From: Tetracentron sinense
Taxonomy: Eukaryota; Streptophyta; Magnoliopsida; Trochodendrales; Trochodendraceae
Assembly (NCBI GenBank): GCA_015143295.1
Contig: CM026565.1
Coordinates: 13,390,041 to 13,454,040 of the forward strand
DNA: 64,000 bases
Reading direction: 5' to 3'
Positions within the stretch are counted from its first letter, which is position 1. Each line of letters starts with the position of its first letter. Below the pieces are notes generated by a model. It was given only the letters and a program-made list of their open reading frames with translations, made no database searches and had not been told where the DNA came from. Below, in pieces: positions 1 to 10,056 of the stretch. The translations under genes and the position numbers were made by a program.

Positions 1-856
1 GCCTGTACTGGACAATATCTTTTCTTCATAGTAGACATTTTAATGATGGTGATGGATATTTGATTATTTTGTAGCTAATGTTTTGCTATGCTTATGTATG
101 CCTTGGGTAGTAGTTGATAAGCCAAGTTGACTTCAGAGTCTTATTTCTGCCAATAAATCACCGCGTCTTATGATTAGCTTGAGAACATGAATTGACAATA
201 TATTTATTTATTTTTGAGTGTGTATAAATTTTTTCAGTTTCTTTTCAATTGAAATATTCTTTGATCTTAAACTCATTGTAGGCTAAATTGGTTATGTACT
301 CATTGACAATGTTTGAGTTTCAGCACAAGGAATGCATGCAAGAATGCTAGTATAGAGCGGTGAGAACATGTTTGGAAGGAATATCATGATGTAGACTGAG
401 GATAGCCTGCAATTATTTATGTTCTAAGGACCTATTTACATAGCCACAAGATTAGAAAGAGCATAATGTGATAACCCCTCAAATGAGTTGAAAGAAAACC
501 ATATTTTACAAAGTTGGCAGCAACATTGTTTCAAGATTTTTTTGGGCGACGGAGCATAATTTAAAATAGTGTGTTAGTGTATTTGGGCTAAATCCCTGCA
601 AACATAGCCACTTAGCAACTACAAATAGATAATTATGCAATTGAATAAGCGATTTAATTATTTAATTATGACTGAGAATCGCTTCGCTGAGAGGCGTTAC
701 AAGTGAGTCTTTCTTGAGATAATTGAAGCCTCCAATGTGCAAGGGATATGACAGCTCTATCTCCGGGATATTATTCAGCTCAAATTCTCTCCGGTCTTCC
801 CAACGAGTTTGGACTACTCAGTAGAAGATGGGGATCTTCCTTTAGGATGCCCTTTT

Positions 857-860
<4 letters not shown>

Positions 861-891
<31 letters not shown>
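861..891. repeat. (TA)n microsatellite
   Basis: About fifteen uninterrupted TA dinucleotides. Confidence 0.95.
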
Positions 892-893
<2 letters not shown>

Positions 894-1756
894 TTTAATT
901 AGGGTTTGTCAATTATCCAAGTGTCTTAAAGTTTCATCGGATTTACAATAAGAGATAATATAATTAATTAGATAATATGCAAAATTACCATTTTACCCTT
1001 TAGGGTTTAAGGGTAAGTTTGGTTATAGGGTTAGGTTCACTCTAATTTGGTCTAATCCTGTTTTAACCTATTCAAGAATATGTCTTCACCTATTCTGTTT
1101 GGTTACAGATTCTGGTTCTGTCCAGAATCGATTCTGCACAGAATATGTTTCTGGTTTGGCCAGAATTAATTGTCTTAGGTCTAGTTTATTTACAGATTTT
1201 AAGTTAATCTATTTAACTTATTCCAATTTTGTTTGGACACAAGATTATGGTTAATTCAATTTATCATATTCCAGATTCTGTTTGGGTACGAGTCCAAGCC
1301 TGTCTAGATTAACCCATTCCACAAGATACTCCTGATTGGGTCCATCATGTGAATATGGTAGGATCACTCGAAATCGGATGGTCACCAAGATGGTTCTGCC
1401 CATGTAGGGCAGATCCACTGTTCTACTCGATTTGGAATCCCAGATCGGGTAACCGAACAGTATGGACGGTTAAGAAGCCCAAAGGCATTCTGTAACCTCA
1501 TTAGGAGCTGGAAAAAGCTGTACATTTCCTGGTATCCATGGATCTGGATCAATTCGGATAACTTGCTAGGTCTGGTTCTAGGCCTCTGGATAATGGGTCA
1601 GGGTCACCATCTTCTTCATCGAGCTCAAGGACCATCATTAATGGAGATCTCCAGGTTAGGGTCCTCCTAAGAGCTCCTTGACATAGAGTCATCCTGATGG
1701 ACCCTGGCTACTCGGAGTAGACTAGACCAGGGTGAACCTACTCTGGTCTGGTGGTT

Positions 1757-1842
1757 CACTGGTCTCTAGGCCCCGTGGTCTGGACCCACGGATCAGGCTC
1801 ACTGGTCTTTAGGCTCCATGGTCTGGGCTCACGGATCAGGCT
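1757..1842. repeat. 43-bp tandem duplication
   Basis: Two adjacent 43-bp units (1757-1799 and 1800-1842) both start CACTGGTCT and end GATCAGGCT and differ at a few sites. The surrounding DNA is moderately GC-rich. Confidence 0.85.
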
Positions 1843-3325
1843 ACACTCCACGAATCACTCTCTGGTTTGAGTTCCAACAGCTCTCAGACCCTCCCCAAGC
1901 CCCCTCCTGCACCAGGCAGGCCACATGGCACACAGGGTCAGGCCTTGTTCAGAGCAGCCCATCATGGACTTGCACCCACTGTCCCTTCGATCTACGGTCC
2001 TGATTTACTCAAAATAAATAACGACCCAAGCGACGATGCGAAGTAAAAAATGTGCCTCATAGCGCCCAAAGCCCTATTTTGCCCGCGCCCACACCTGAGA
2101 CCGTGCCCGTGCCTGTGCGTGTGCGCTCGTGCACCCTAGTTATCGACTAAAGAAATTGGTGAGTCAAAATCTACACCTCATGCTTGGTTGTTGACAAAGA
2201 TTAAATTAAATGGGGGGTTTTAGTCCATGATTAAAATCAAATCCCCGGATCCTAATGATCCTGTTTTTATTAATTTAAAACCAAATTTTAAATCATAATC
2301 AACATAGTGTTGAACTATTAATTTTTTTCCTCACAGTCCACATGGAAATGACTCAATGTTTTGTTGCCGCCTAGGCTTTTAACCCCTAATCCAATTACTA
2401 GTTCTTAAATCCCTCATTATATTATTAGATGCCTATATCTATATATTATATCTTTCCTTATTATGTTATTGTGTTTTGCAATATTTCTTTTTAAATTACA
2501 TGTTCATTTTAAAGATTGAATCATCTAGCTCACCAAAACCATAATGTTATTATATGTGTTACTGGGTTTTCTATGAGATTTGCTGTCAGTTTGTATGTCC
2601 TATCTGCTTTCATGATGGACTGATGTGTTTTGCTAATTTTAGGCACAGTGATCTTAGACAAAATGATGATACAAACTGTTCAATTGTCCAATTTAGAGCT
2701 TTGGCTTGCTATTAACGTATAGTCAGTGTGATTTTTAGGCTATGTGTCTATCCAAGAAATTGACCAAGAATTGTTCATGTATAATCCTGGTAGGGTGCTT
2801 CCCATGCAATTATGCAAATGCTTATAGGCATACCATATCAAGTTAGCAAAAGGATTATTACGATTATTTAAATAAATATCGATATATTAAAAAAGGGAAG
2901 TTCTTTCGTATAGTTAGTTATATTACCTTATAATACTACGAGTCTTTAGCGTACAATTTAGCGTACAAATGGATCATACGATTATTGATCTGAAGTTCTG
3001 AACCACCTGTTTATGAAGTCCTACATCATATGGTAAAAGTTCTCGGTCCTATAATAGGGATGATAGAACAGCTAATATTTCGTGTTTCGTAAGGACTAAA
3101 GTTCCCGAAATTGATTGCACGGGCTGCCCAAGATAGGTGCCCGTTTCTTGCGGTGGAAGACTTACTAATTGTGCCACATATCTTGTATTTATCTGGAAGA
3201 GAACATGTGTATCTTTTTCTAGTGGGGTTGATCTGTAAATAGGGGTAACGTGGCATCTTCTGGAGATTAAAGCATCTAGAGATCCTCACCTAAAGGAGAC
3301 AGCTAGAGGATAATCAACATTTCCA

Positions 3326-4890
3326 CGAGGTTTAGGGCGTTAAAAGAGAAGTGCATTTCTTTTAACGGCATTGAAAACCGAGGCCTGGTTAGGATTTGAT
3401 GGGCGGTTGTAGGTTTAGGCCAAATTATTATTTAGAACTTGGGAATTCGGACTACTCGGTGCCCAATTCGGGCAAACGATCTCGGATTCACTCGACACCA
3501 ATTCCCACACCAAGGTTGTGTTAAAATACACGGGTTAGAAGAAACGGCATCGAAAATCAATGTTCGGTTTGGATTTGATTGGCGGTTGTATGTTTAGGCC
3601 AAACCTTTAGAATTTGGGAATTAGGCCTACTCGGTGCCCAAATTGGATAAACGATCTTGGATTCACTCAAAACCAATTCCCACACTTAGGTTGTGTTTAA
3701 AATAAACGTGTTAGAAGAAATTACATCGAAAATCGAGGCTTGGTTAGGATTTGACAGGTGGTTGTACGTTTAGACCAAACTATTCTTTAGAACTTGGGAA
3801 TTCGGTCTACTTGGTGCCCAAATTGGGCAAACCAGAAGAAACGACATCGAAAACCGAGGCCCGGTTAGGATTTGATGGGCGGTTGTAGGTTTAGGCCAAA
3901 CTATTCTTTAGAACTTCGGAATTCGGACTACTCGGTGTTCAAATCGGGCAAACGACCTTAGATTCACTCGAAACCAATTCCCACACTTAAGTTGTGTTAA
4001 AATACACGCTTTAAAAGAAACGACATCGAAAACCGAGTCTCGGTTAGGATTTGACGGGCGGTTGTACGTTTAGGCCAAACTATTATTTAGAACTTGGGAA
4101 TTCGGCCTACTCGGTGCCCAAATCGAGCAAACAACCTTAGATTCACTTGAAACCAATTCTCATACTTAGGTTGTGTTAAAATACACGCGTTAGAAGAAAC
4201 GACAACGAAAACCGAGGCCCAATTAGGAGATGTGTAGTTGTAGGTTTAGGCCAAACTATTCTTTAGAACTTAGGAATTCGGCTTACTTGGTGTCCAAATC
4301 AGGCAAACGACCTCGGATTCACTTGAAACCAATTCTCACACTTAGGTTGTGTTAAAATACACACATTAAAAGAAACGACATCGAAAACCGAGGCCCGATT
4401 GGGATTTGATGGGCGGTTGTAGGTTTAGGCAAAACTATTCTTTAGAATTTGAGAATTCGGCCTACTCAGTGCCCAAATCGGGCAAACAAGAAGAAACGAC
4501 ATCGAAAACCGAGGCCCAGTTAGGATTTGATGGACGGTTGTAGGTTTAAGCTAAACTATTCTTTAGAACTTCGGAATTCGGCCTACTCAGTGCCCAAATC
4601 AGGCAAACGACCTCGTATTCACTCGAAACCCATGCCCACACTTAGTTTGTATTAAAATACACCCGTTATAAGAAACGACATTGAAAACCGAGGCTCGGTT
4701 AGGATTTGATGGGTAGTTGTAGGTTTAGGCCAAACTATTCTTTAGAACTTGGGAATTCGGCCTACACGATGTTCAAATCGGGCAAACGACCTCAAATTCA
4801 CTCAAAACCAATTCCCACACTTAAGTTATGTTAAATATACGCGTTAAAAGAAACGGTATCGAAAATCGAGACCCGGTTAGGATTTGGTGT
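3326..4890. repeat. ~178-bp tandem satellite, about nine units
   Basis: The word GAAACGACATCGAAAACCGA or a close variant recurs at about 3355, 3541, 3717, 3837, 4016, 4195, 4372, 4494, 4672 and 4850. Spacing is 176-180 bp except for two shortened units of about 120 bp (3717-3837 and 4372-4494), which both lack the same middle part. Each full unit also has GGTTGTAGGTTTAGGCCAAA, TTTAGAACTTGGGAATTCGG and CCAATTCCCACACTTAGG. The period is close to a nucleosome repeat, as in many plant satellites. Diverged units of the same family occur at 58.86-59.74 kb. Confidence 0.92.
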
Positions 4891-5424
4891 GGTGTGTGGT
4901 TAGTGATGAGTTTGCATGCATGTTAGTGATTGAACCTTGTTCCTTATTTTTCTTCTTTGCATATTAATTAATTATGAAATTTGTAAATTTTATCATTTCA
5001 ATATTCTAATAAATAATTTTATTTTATTGTCTTTGTAGGAGGGAGCCGGCAGCATACACCTGTCAAGTTTTAGAGCTGCGGGAGGGAACCAGCGAGATGA
5101 AGATAGTTAGACTTGCGATTTTTTGAAACTTTTTTTTGGACATGTGTATTATTATAGCAGGGCACGTGTGATTGAATGTATTTATTTTATACTGATTGTA
5201 GATCTCCAGATAGAAAATTTCTTTTTATATATAATGTCATTATGGGCACGGTTTTATTTATTTTATATTGTTGATAGGTACAAAATAGGTTTAAAAAATA
5301 TTTTATAATTGATAGGAATATTTTATATTGTTGACAAGTACAAAATAGGTAAAAAAAATATTTTATTATTGACAAGATAGGTAAAAAAATTATTTGTTAA
5401 AAAATAATTTTATTTTTGTATGTC
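4891..5424. other. AT-rich DNA, possible last exon of a transposon gene
   Basis: A strong 3' splice-site-like sequence (TTTGTAG, near 5033-5039) is followed by a short open stretch of about 22 codons starting GAGGGAGCCGGC, then very AT-rich DNA with ~50-bp repeats around TATTTTATATTGTTGA (5260-5390). Its position just before the hairpin array suggests the tail of a CACTA-type transposon gene, but no domain can be recognised. Confidence 0.3.
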
Positions 5425-5805
5425 ATGACTATCCGCGGCGTTTGGTAAACGCCGTGATTGATATCCATTACTATGACGGTGTTTAAGAAATGCTGTCATA
5501 GACTATACCTATAACGGCATTTTTAAAACGTCGTAAGAGGTTGAGTCTATTACGGCATTTTTAAAATGCCGCCAAAGATTGAGTCTATTATGGCATTTTT
5601 GAAACGACGTCAAAGGTTGAGTCTATTACAGCATTTTTATAAAGTCGTGAAAGGTTGAGTCTATTACAACATTTCTAAAACCCCATGACAGGTTGTTCTG
5701 TAACGGAGTTTTCAAAACGCCATAATAGAGTCACATATAACGGCGTTTTTGGGGTTTTTAACGGCAATTTGGAAATGTCATTAAAATTCTTAAATTTTGT
5801 AGTTT
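5425..5805. mobile_element. CACTA-like terminal region: array of ~38-bp hairpin units
   Basis: Eight or so units follow the plan GTCTATTACGGCATTTTT then AAAATGCCGCCAAAGGTTGA. Each is a short inverted repeat (ACGGCATTTTT/AAAATGCCG), with a 38-bp period in the best part (about 5545-5660). Such subterminal arrays of short palindromic motifs are typical of plant CACTA (En/Spm) transposons. The array ends near 5805 with TTTTGTAGTTTT, which is close to but not the canonical CTTGTAGTG end. No transposase was found, so this is at most a decayed end. Confidence 0.5.
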
Positions 5806-6781
5806 TAACGAATAAAGATTCAAAAGCTTCGTGGGGATAGTGAAGAACAAGTATCGAGCATTGAGTATTTCTTCGAGAAATCTCTACAAAATGTCGCGCC
5901 CCAAAATATCCCCTATGAGTTAAGGGATACTTTAGGTGTGACTATACATACCCACCAAACCATCTTGTAATGAACAAGACTAACATAATGCAATAGAAAC
6001 ATTAAACAGAGTGCGAAAGCTGAAACATGAGTACGGAAGCGTGAACTAACTTTTTCTTTTCTATACAAAGTCTGTATTTCAAGTTCTATACAAAACATAT
6101 CAAAGTAAAGGTGGACATGCCCGCCTATCAAAATACAAAAGAGGTAAAATCTCACAGACTCTCTCTCTCTTTAGCAGTAGTCTAGATACGGCCAGACATT
6201 TAAATCTCTACCCATCTACGTCTACATCGGAATAGGTGGCTCTCTCTCCTCAACATATTCTTCCTCAACTCAAGGCTCAGGGTCGAGGACATCCTCAGTA
6301 CCTATCGACATAAGATGTACGGATGAGTATGGAATACTCAGCGAGTACAAGCTACTAGTTAACACTAGTAATAATGTGTACAATATAAAACAACGAGATA
6401 TAGTTTAACACATGAATTTAAAGCGACAATAGTAACATAGGACATTCATAACATAAAAGTAAAGCAATGCAATAGTCTTGACATGCATGAGTGAATGCGA
6501 AAACACCGATAAAACTCATACTTTAAAATCCTGACTTGTTCTAGAAAATAGTCTTTCGTGTCGTTCAAAACTTGTTTGTGTCATATTTAAAAACTTGTTC
6601 TTATCTTGGTCTCGTTCGTAAGAATCACACATGCTTGTCTTGTTCTTGTTGGAATCACTTGTCTTGCTTGTTTTTGTCATGATTTGGCATGTTCTTGACT
6701 TGACTTGCTTGTTTTCTTGTGAGTTAGAGGTTAGTGCCCTTGTAGCGACTTTTGAACCGGGAATGTAAATTCCCTTCAGTG

Positions 6782-6782
<1 letters not shown>

Positions 6783-6811
<29 letters not shown>
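6783..6811. repeat. (TA)n microsatellite inside LTR-1
   Basis: A run of about fourteen TA dinucleotides within the LTR, next to the repeated CTTGTGAGCCAG segments. Confidence 0.9.
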
Positions 6812-6815
<4 letters not shown>

Positions 6816-7830
6816 AAGGGTACACCAACCTCTTTGACCGACCCGATGTCCGGCATGATCAACTTGTTTTCTTGTGAGCCAGGTATGACATATCATGCGA
6901 TATGCCCTACCCTTGATCGGCTCGATGTCCGGCTTTATCAACTTGTTTTCCTTATGAGCCAGGTCTGACATATCCAAAGGATATGCCCTACTCTTGACCG
7001 GTCTGATGTCCGGCTTTATCATTCGTATCGTAAATCACATGTCTTGTTCTTGTTCATGTTCATATACTTATACTTTTAGAAAACATCGGTTCATGCATGC
7101 ATGTGTGCTTGTGTGTGTTTGACAATTAATGAACATCATGGCCTATATTACTTTAAAGCATCATCTAGCATTCCACAATCTTATAGCATGTGAGTTTTCA
7201 AGGGAAACATATCAAGCATTTCATTAAAATTATCAAATGGAAAAGACTCCCTAAATCGTGTCCTCCTTTCCTTAGTTTCACTTCATTCATGCAATTTATC
7301 AAACATATGGCATTCAACATCTTTAAGAGTGTTTTATTCATGTTTTTGATTCAATCAATTCATCAAGCACATGGAGTATGTTTATTATGAGTACCTTGCC
7401 CTTCCATCATTTTCATCACACATCATTCATCCCTAATCACACATCATTACTTCATTATTTCATCTTATACATTTGTAGGTAACCTTGATTCATCTCAATT
7501 TTGGAAAATACAAAACTAAAGCATCACCAATTTTAAAAAAAAACCTAGGTTACTACTAAGTAACTAGGAAGGGTGTACTAACCTTGAAGATCAACACTTT
7601 ATCTTGAAGAAAACCCTTGATTTGGGAACCCCACTTGATTAGGGAAAGTCCCACTTGAAGAAGATGCTTCAAGCTTGGAAGGGGTGATTCCAACCTTGAT
7701 CTTGTATCTCCAACCTCTTCAATCCACAAGTCCCACCTTGGCTTCTCCAAGATCTCCTCTCTCCCTTCTCTCTCAATTTCTCTTACTCTTTTTAGGTTTA
7801 GGGTAAACCCAAAACCCCCAAGGCAAAGCC

Positions 7831-7840
7831 CTATTTATAG
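7831..7840 (-). promoter_or_regulatory. TATA box of LTR-1 (minus strand)
   Basis: CTATTTATAG reads CTATAAATAG on the minus strand, in the expected place between the U3 palindrome array and the leader side of the LTR. The same TATAAATA motif is found at the equivalent place in LTR-2 and LTR-3. Confidence 0.65.
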
Positions 7841-7886
7841 GCAAAAGGGTAGAAACCCTAAAAATCCCCAAAACACAAAAAATCGT

Positions 7887-8130
7887 GCAACTACGATCGT
7901 TCGTAGATTCCTACGATTAGCTCATCTACGATCGATCGTAAATCGTCCAGTAAGTTTGCCCAGTTTTGGAGATTTTACGATCGTTCGTAGGATGTTTACG
8001 ATCGATCGTAAACATCACAGAGGGTTTGCCAATTTTCCAAAATTCTACGATCATTCATAGAATTTCTACGATCGATTGTAGCTCACCTACGATCGTTCAT
8101 AGGGTATGTACGATCGTTTGTAAGTCTGAC
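7887..8130. repeat. Palindrome array in the U3 of LTR-1 (CGATCGATCG-type)
   Basis: About eight palindromic or near-palindromic words of the type TACGATCGATCGTA and CTACGATCGTTCGTAG, separated by 10-35 bp. The array starts about 47 bp upstream of the minus-strand TATA box. The other LTRs of this family have arrays in the same place made of different words. Confidence 0.85.
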
Positions 8131-8480
8131 AGAATATTTCAGATTTTCCTATTTTGGTATTTCGGCCATAACTTTTGACTCGTTCGTCGGATTTTGACTA
8201 TTCAACTTGCGTTGGATTCGTCATTTGAAGAGGAACAATTCTAACATTTTAGAATCTTCCAATTCTTGTTTATTTATGGATGAAATTTCCCCTAAAGCTC
8301 ACTGGTCCGGAATTGGGTTTTAATAGCCTGGGTTTTCAACATGTCCGCCTTAGGAAATTCCACCCTTTACCACTTTATAGCACTTTCCATTGCCATTTAG
8401 ACTCCCATGAACATTCTTTATTACTGAATTAAGATTACCCGACTTTCAATGTTCTCATTTCATACAAAATGGGAGATTAT

Positions 8481-9060
8481 AAGGGCTAAAAGCCTTGACA
8501 CCAATTCTAACATAAAGAGTTCTGACGGTTCAAGTTGATTTTGTGCTTCACCGGTGAACCATCATTCACCAAGATAATTATCTAAACATGTAGTTAGAAT
8601 TATTTGCTATCTATGGTGTAAAGATCTTCGGGATTCAGTTTTCTGCATGAATTTTTTATTTGGATTTTCTTCAAGTGATATCAGAGCTCAGGGTTAAGGA
8701 GTATTTTTTTGTTTGTTTTAAAGGATAAGTAAATAGATAAAATAATTCATGAGATGATTTTTATTTATTTATGCTCGTAGTTTTTATTTTATTTGTTCAT
8801 GAGATGAATAAATAAATAATTATTTTTTTGTATTATTTTTCAAATGAGATTTGATAATGATAATAATTAAATAGTTTTAAAAACTAGTATTATAATTGTT
8901 ATAATCAAATTTTGAAATAAATATTTTATTTTGAAATTCCTTTTTAAATGATTTGATCATTTAAAATATATTTGTTAATTGTTTAAAATAAGTAATGAAT
9001 ATTTTTCTTATAAATAGATGTTTTTCTTATAAATAGATGTTATTCAAAAAATTTTAAAAT
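8481..9060. other. AT-rich DNA with a primer-binding-site-like motif
   Basis: On the plus strand, TGATATCAGAGCTCAGG near 8678 is one base from TGGTATCAGAGCTCAGG, the initiator-tRNA-Met primer-binding site used by many plant LTR elements. No matching LTR or open frames follow; the rest (8710-9060) is simple AT-rich sequence with TTTTAAATGATTT-like repeats. It may be the stub of an unrelated LTR element. Confidence 0.3.
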
Positions 9061-10056
9061 CCTGTTTTCGATCCAAAATTTGAGCCGGTTGCTCAACTAA
9101 GGTCAATTCCTCTCAAATCTCTAATGACTCAAGATCATTCACATGAGAAGGATCTGGAATGTACTTCCGCAACATGGAAATATGAAATGCGTTATGGATA
9201 GCCGCCATGTGAGGAGGTAAGACAACCCTATATGCAACTAACCCAACCCTAGTAGTGGTTTCAAAGGGGTCCACATATCTTGGACACATTTTTCCCCTTT
9301 TTCCAAATCTCATTACTCCCTTTGTTGGAGAGATCTTCACAAATACTTGGTCTCCAACTTGAAATTCCAAGTCCATTCGGCGAGTGTCGGTATAACTCTT
9401 TTTCCAATTTTGGGCGGTCTTTAACCTATCTCTGATCACTTAAATCTTGTTCGATGTTTGCTCAATGAGTTCATGACCCAATATTTTCCTTTCACCTACT
9501 TCATCCCAATATAGAGGTGAACGACAACTCCTACCATAAAGTTCCTCGAAATGTACAATTTGAATGCTTGCCTGATAGCTGTTATTATAAGCAAACTCTA
9601 CTAATGGCAGGTGATCCTCCCAATTGCCTGAGAAATCCAACATATATGCCCGTAGCATATTTTCAATAATTTGATTCACTCTTTTAGTTTGCCCATCAGT
9701 CTGAGGATGAAAGGCTGTGCTGAAATTCAATTGAGAACCCATAGCTTGCTGAAAGCTTTTTCTGAATCTTGAAGTGAATATCGGATCTCTATCCGACACA
9801 ATGCTAACCGACACCCCATGCAAACAAACCACTTCCTTGATATACAAGCTTGCCAACTAGTTCGAATTGAATGTAGTCCGATGTGGAAGAAAGTGAGTTG
9901 ACTGGGTCAATCGATCAACTACTTCCCATATAGCATCAGAGTTCTTTGCTTTCCTTGGAAAACCTACCAAAAAATTCATCGATTTGTTTTCCTACTTTCA
10001 TTCCGGAACAAGGAGTGCTTGAAGGAGTCTTGCAGGCCTTTGGTGTTTGGCCTTGA
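9061..10056 (-). mobile_element. Integrase fragment of an older Tekay-like Ty3/gypsy element
   Basis: The minus strand encodes integrase. The catalytic core is at 9440-9856 (SIVSDRDPIFTSRF, FHPQTDGQT, LVEFAYNNSYQ), followed by the C-terminal part at 9113-9439 (LEFQVGDQVFVKISP, HISMLRKYIPDPSH). The fragment ends at the LTR-2 boundary (10057) and lacks RT and gag here. It is a separate copy from the pol of 12.7-15.2 kb, because the same integrase region is present there too. The element is broken, with several breaks. Confidence 0.85.

Larger units (their letters stand above)
1..3325. other. Gene-poor AT-rich DNA
   Basis: No convincing gene is visible on either strand. The stretch holds an AT dinucleotide run (861-891), a 43-bp tandem duplication (1757-1842) and short degenerate repeats around TTCTGGTTCTG-like words at 1080-1290. 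An 87-codon open frame on the minus strand (3026-3289) matches no family I know. The part from 1340 to 2110 is more GC-rich and may be an old repeat, but I could not name it. Confidence 0.6.
5892..8480 (-). mobile_element. LTR of a Tekay-like Ty3/gypsy element (family T, LTR-1), inner end not resolved
   Basis: It begins TGTCGCGCCCC and shares, in order, all family-T blocks: the CGGAAGC region, GTGGACATGCCC, GGAATACTCAGCGAGTACAA, CTTGT-rich runs, repeated CTTGTGAGCCAG segments, CATGCATGCATG, a reverse TATA box (7831-7840), a palindrome array (7887-8130) and the block TTTCGGCCATAACTTTTGAC (from about 8159). Orientation follows LTR-2, whose interior lies to its right. The expected GGGGTGCTACA end is not found, and similarity to the other LTRs fades after about 8390. 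It is a fossil, with no matching partner LTR in the window. Confidence 0.8.

Noticed and set aside
3026-3289. An 87-codon minus-strand frame
   Set aside because: No recognised family, no splice or promoter context; kept only as a remark.
3326-4890. A CRISPR array
   Set aside because: The repeats are ~178 bp, contiguous, without unique spacers, and the DNA is a plant nuclear sequence.
8670-8700. A tRNA gene
   Set aside because: Only the 3'-complement-like GATATCAGAGCTCAGG word is present, with no cloverleaf; it is better read as an LTR-element primer-binding site.
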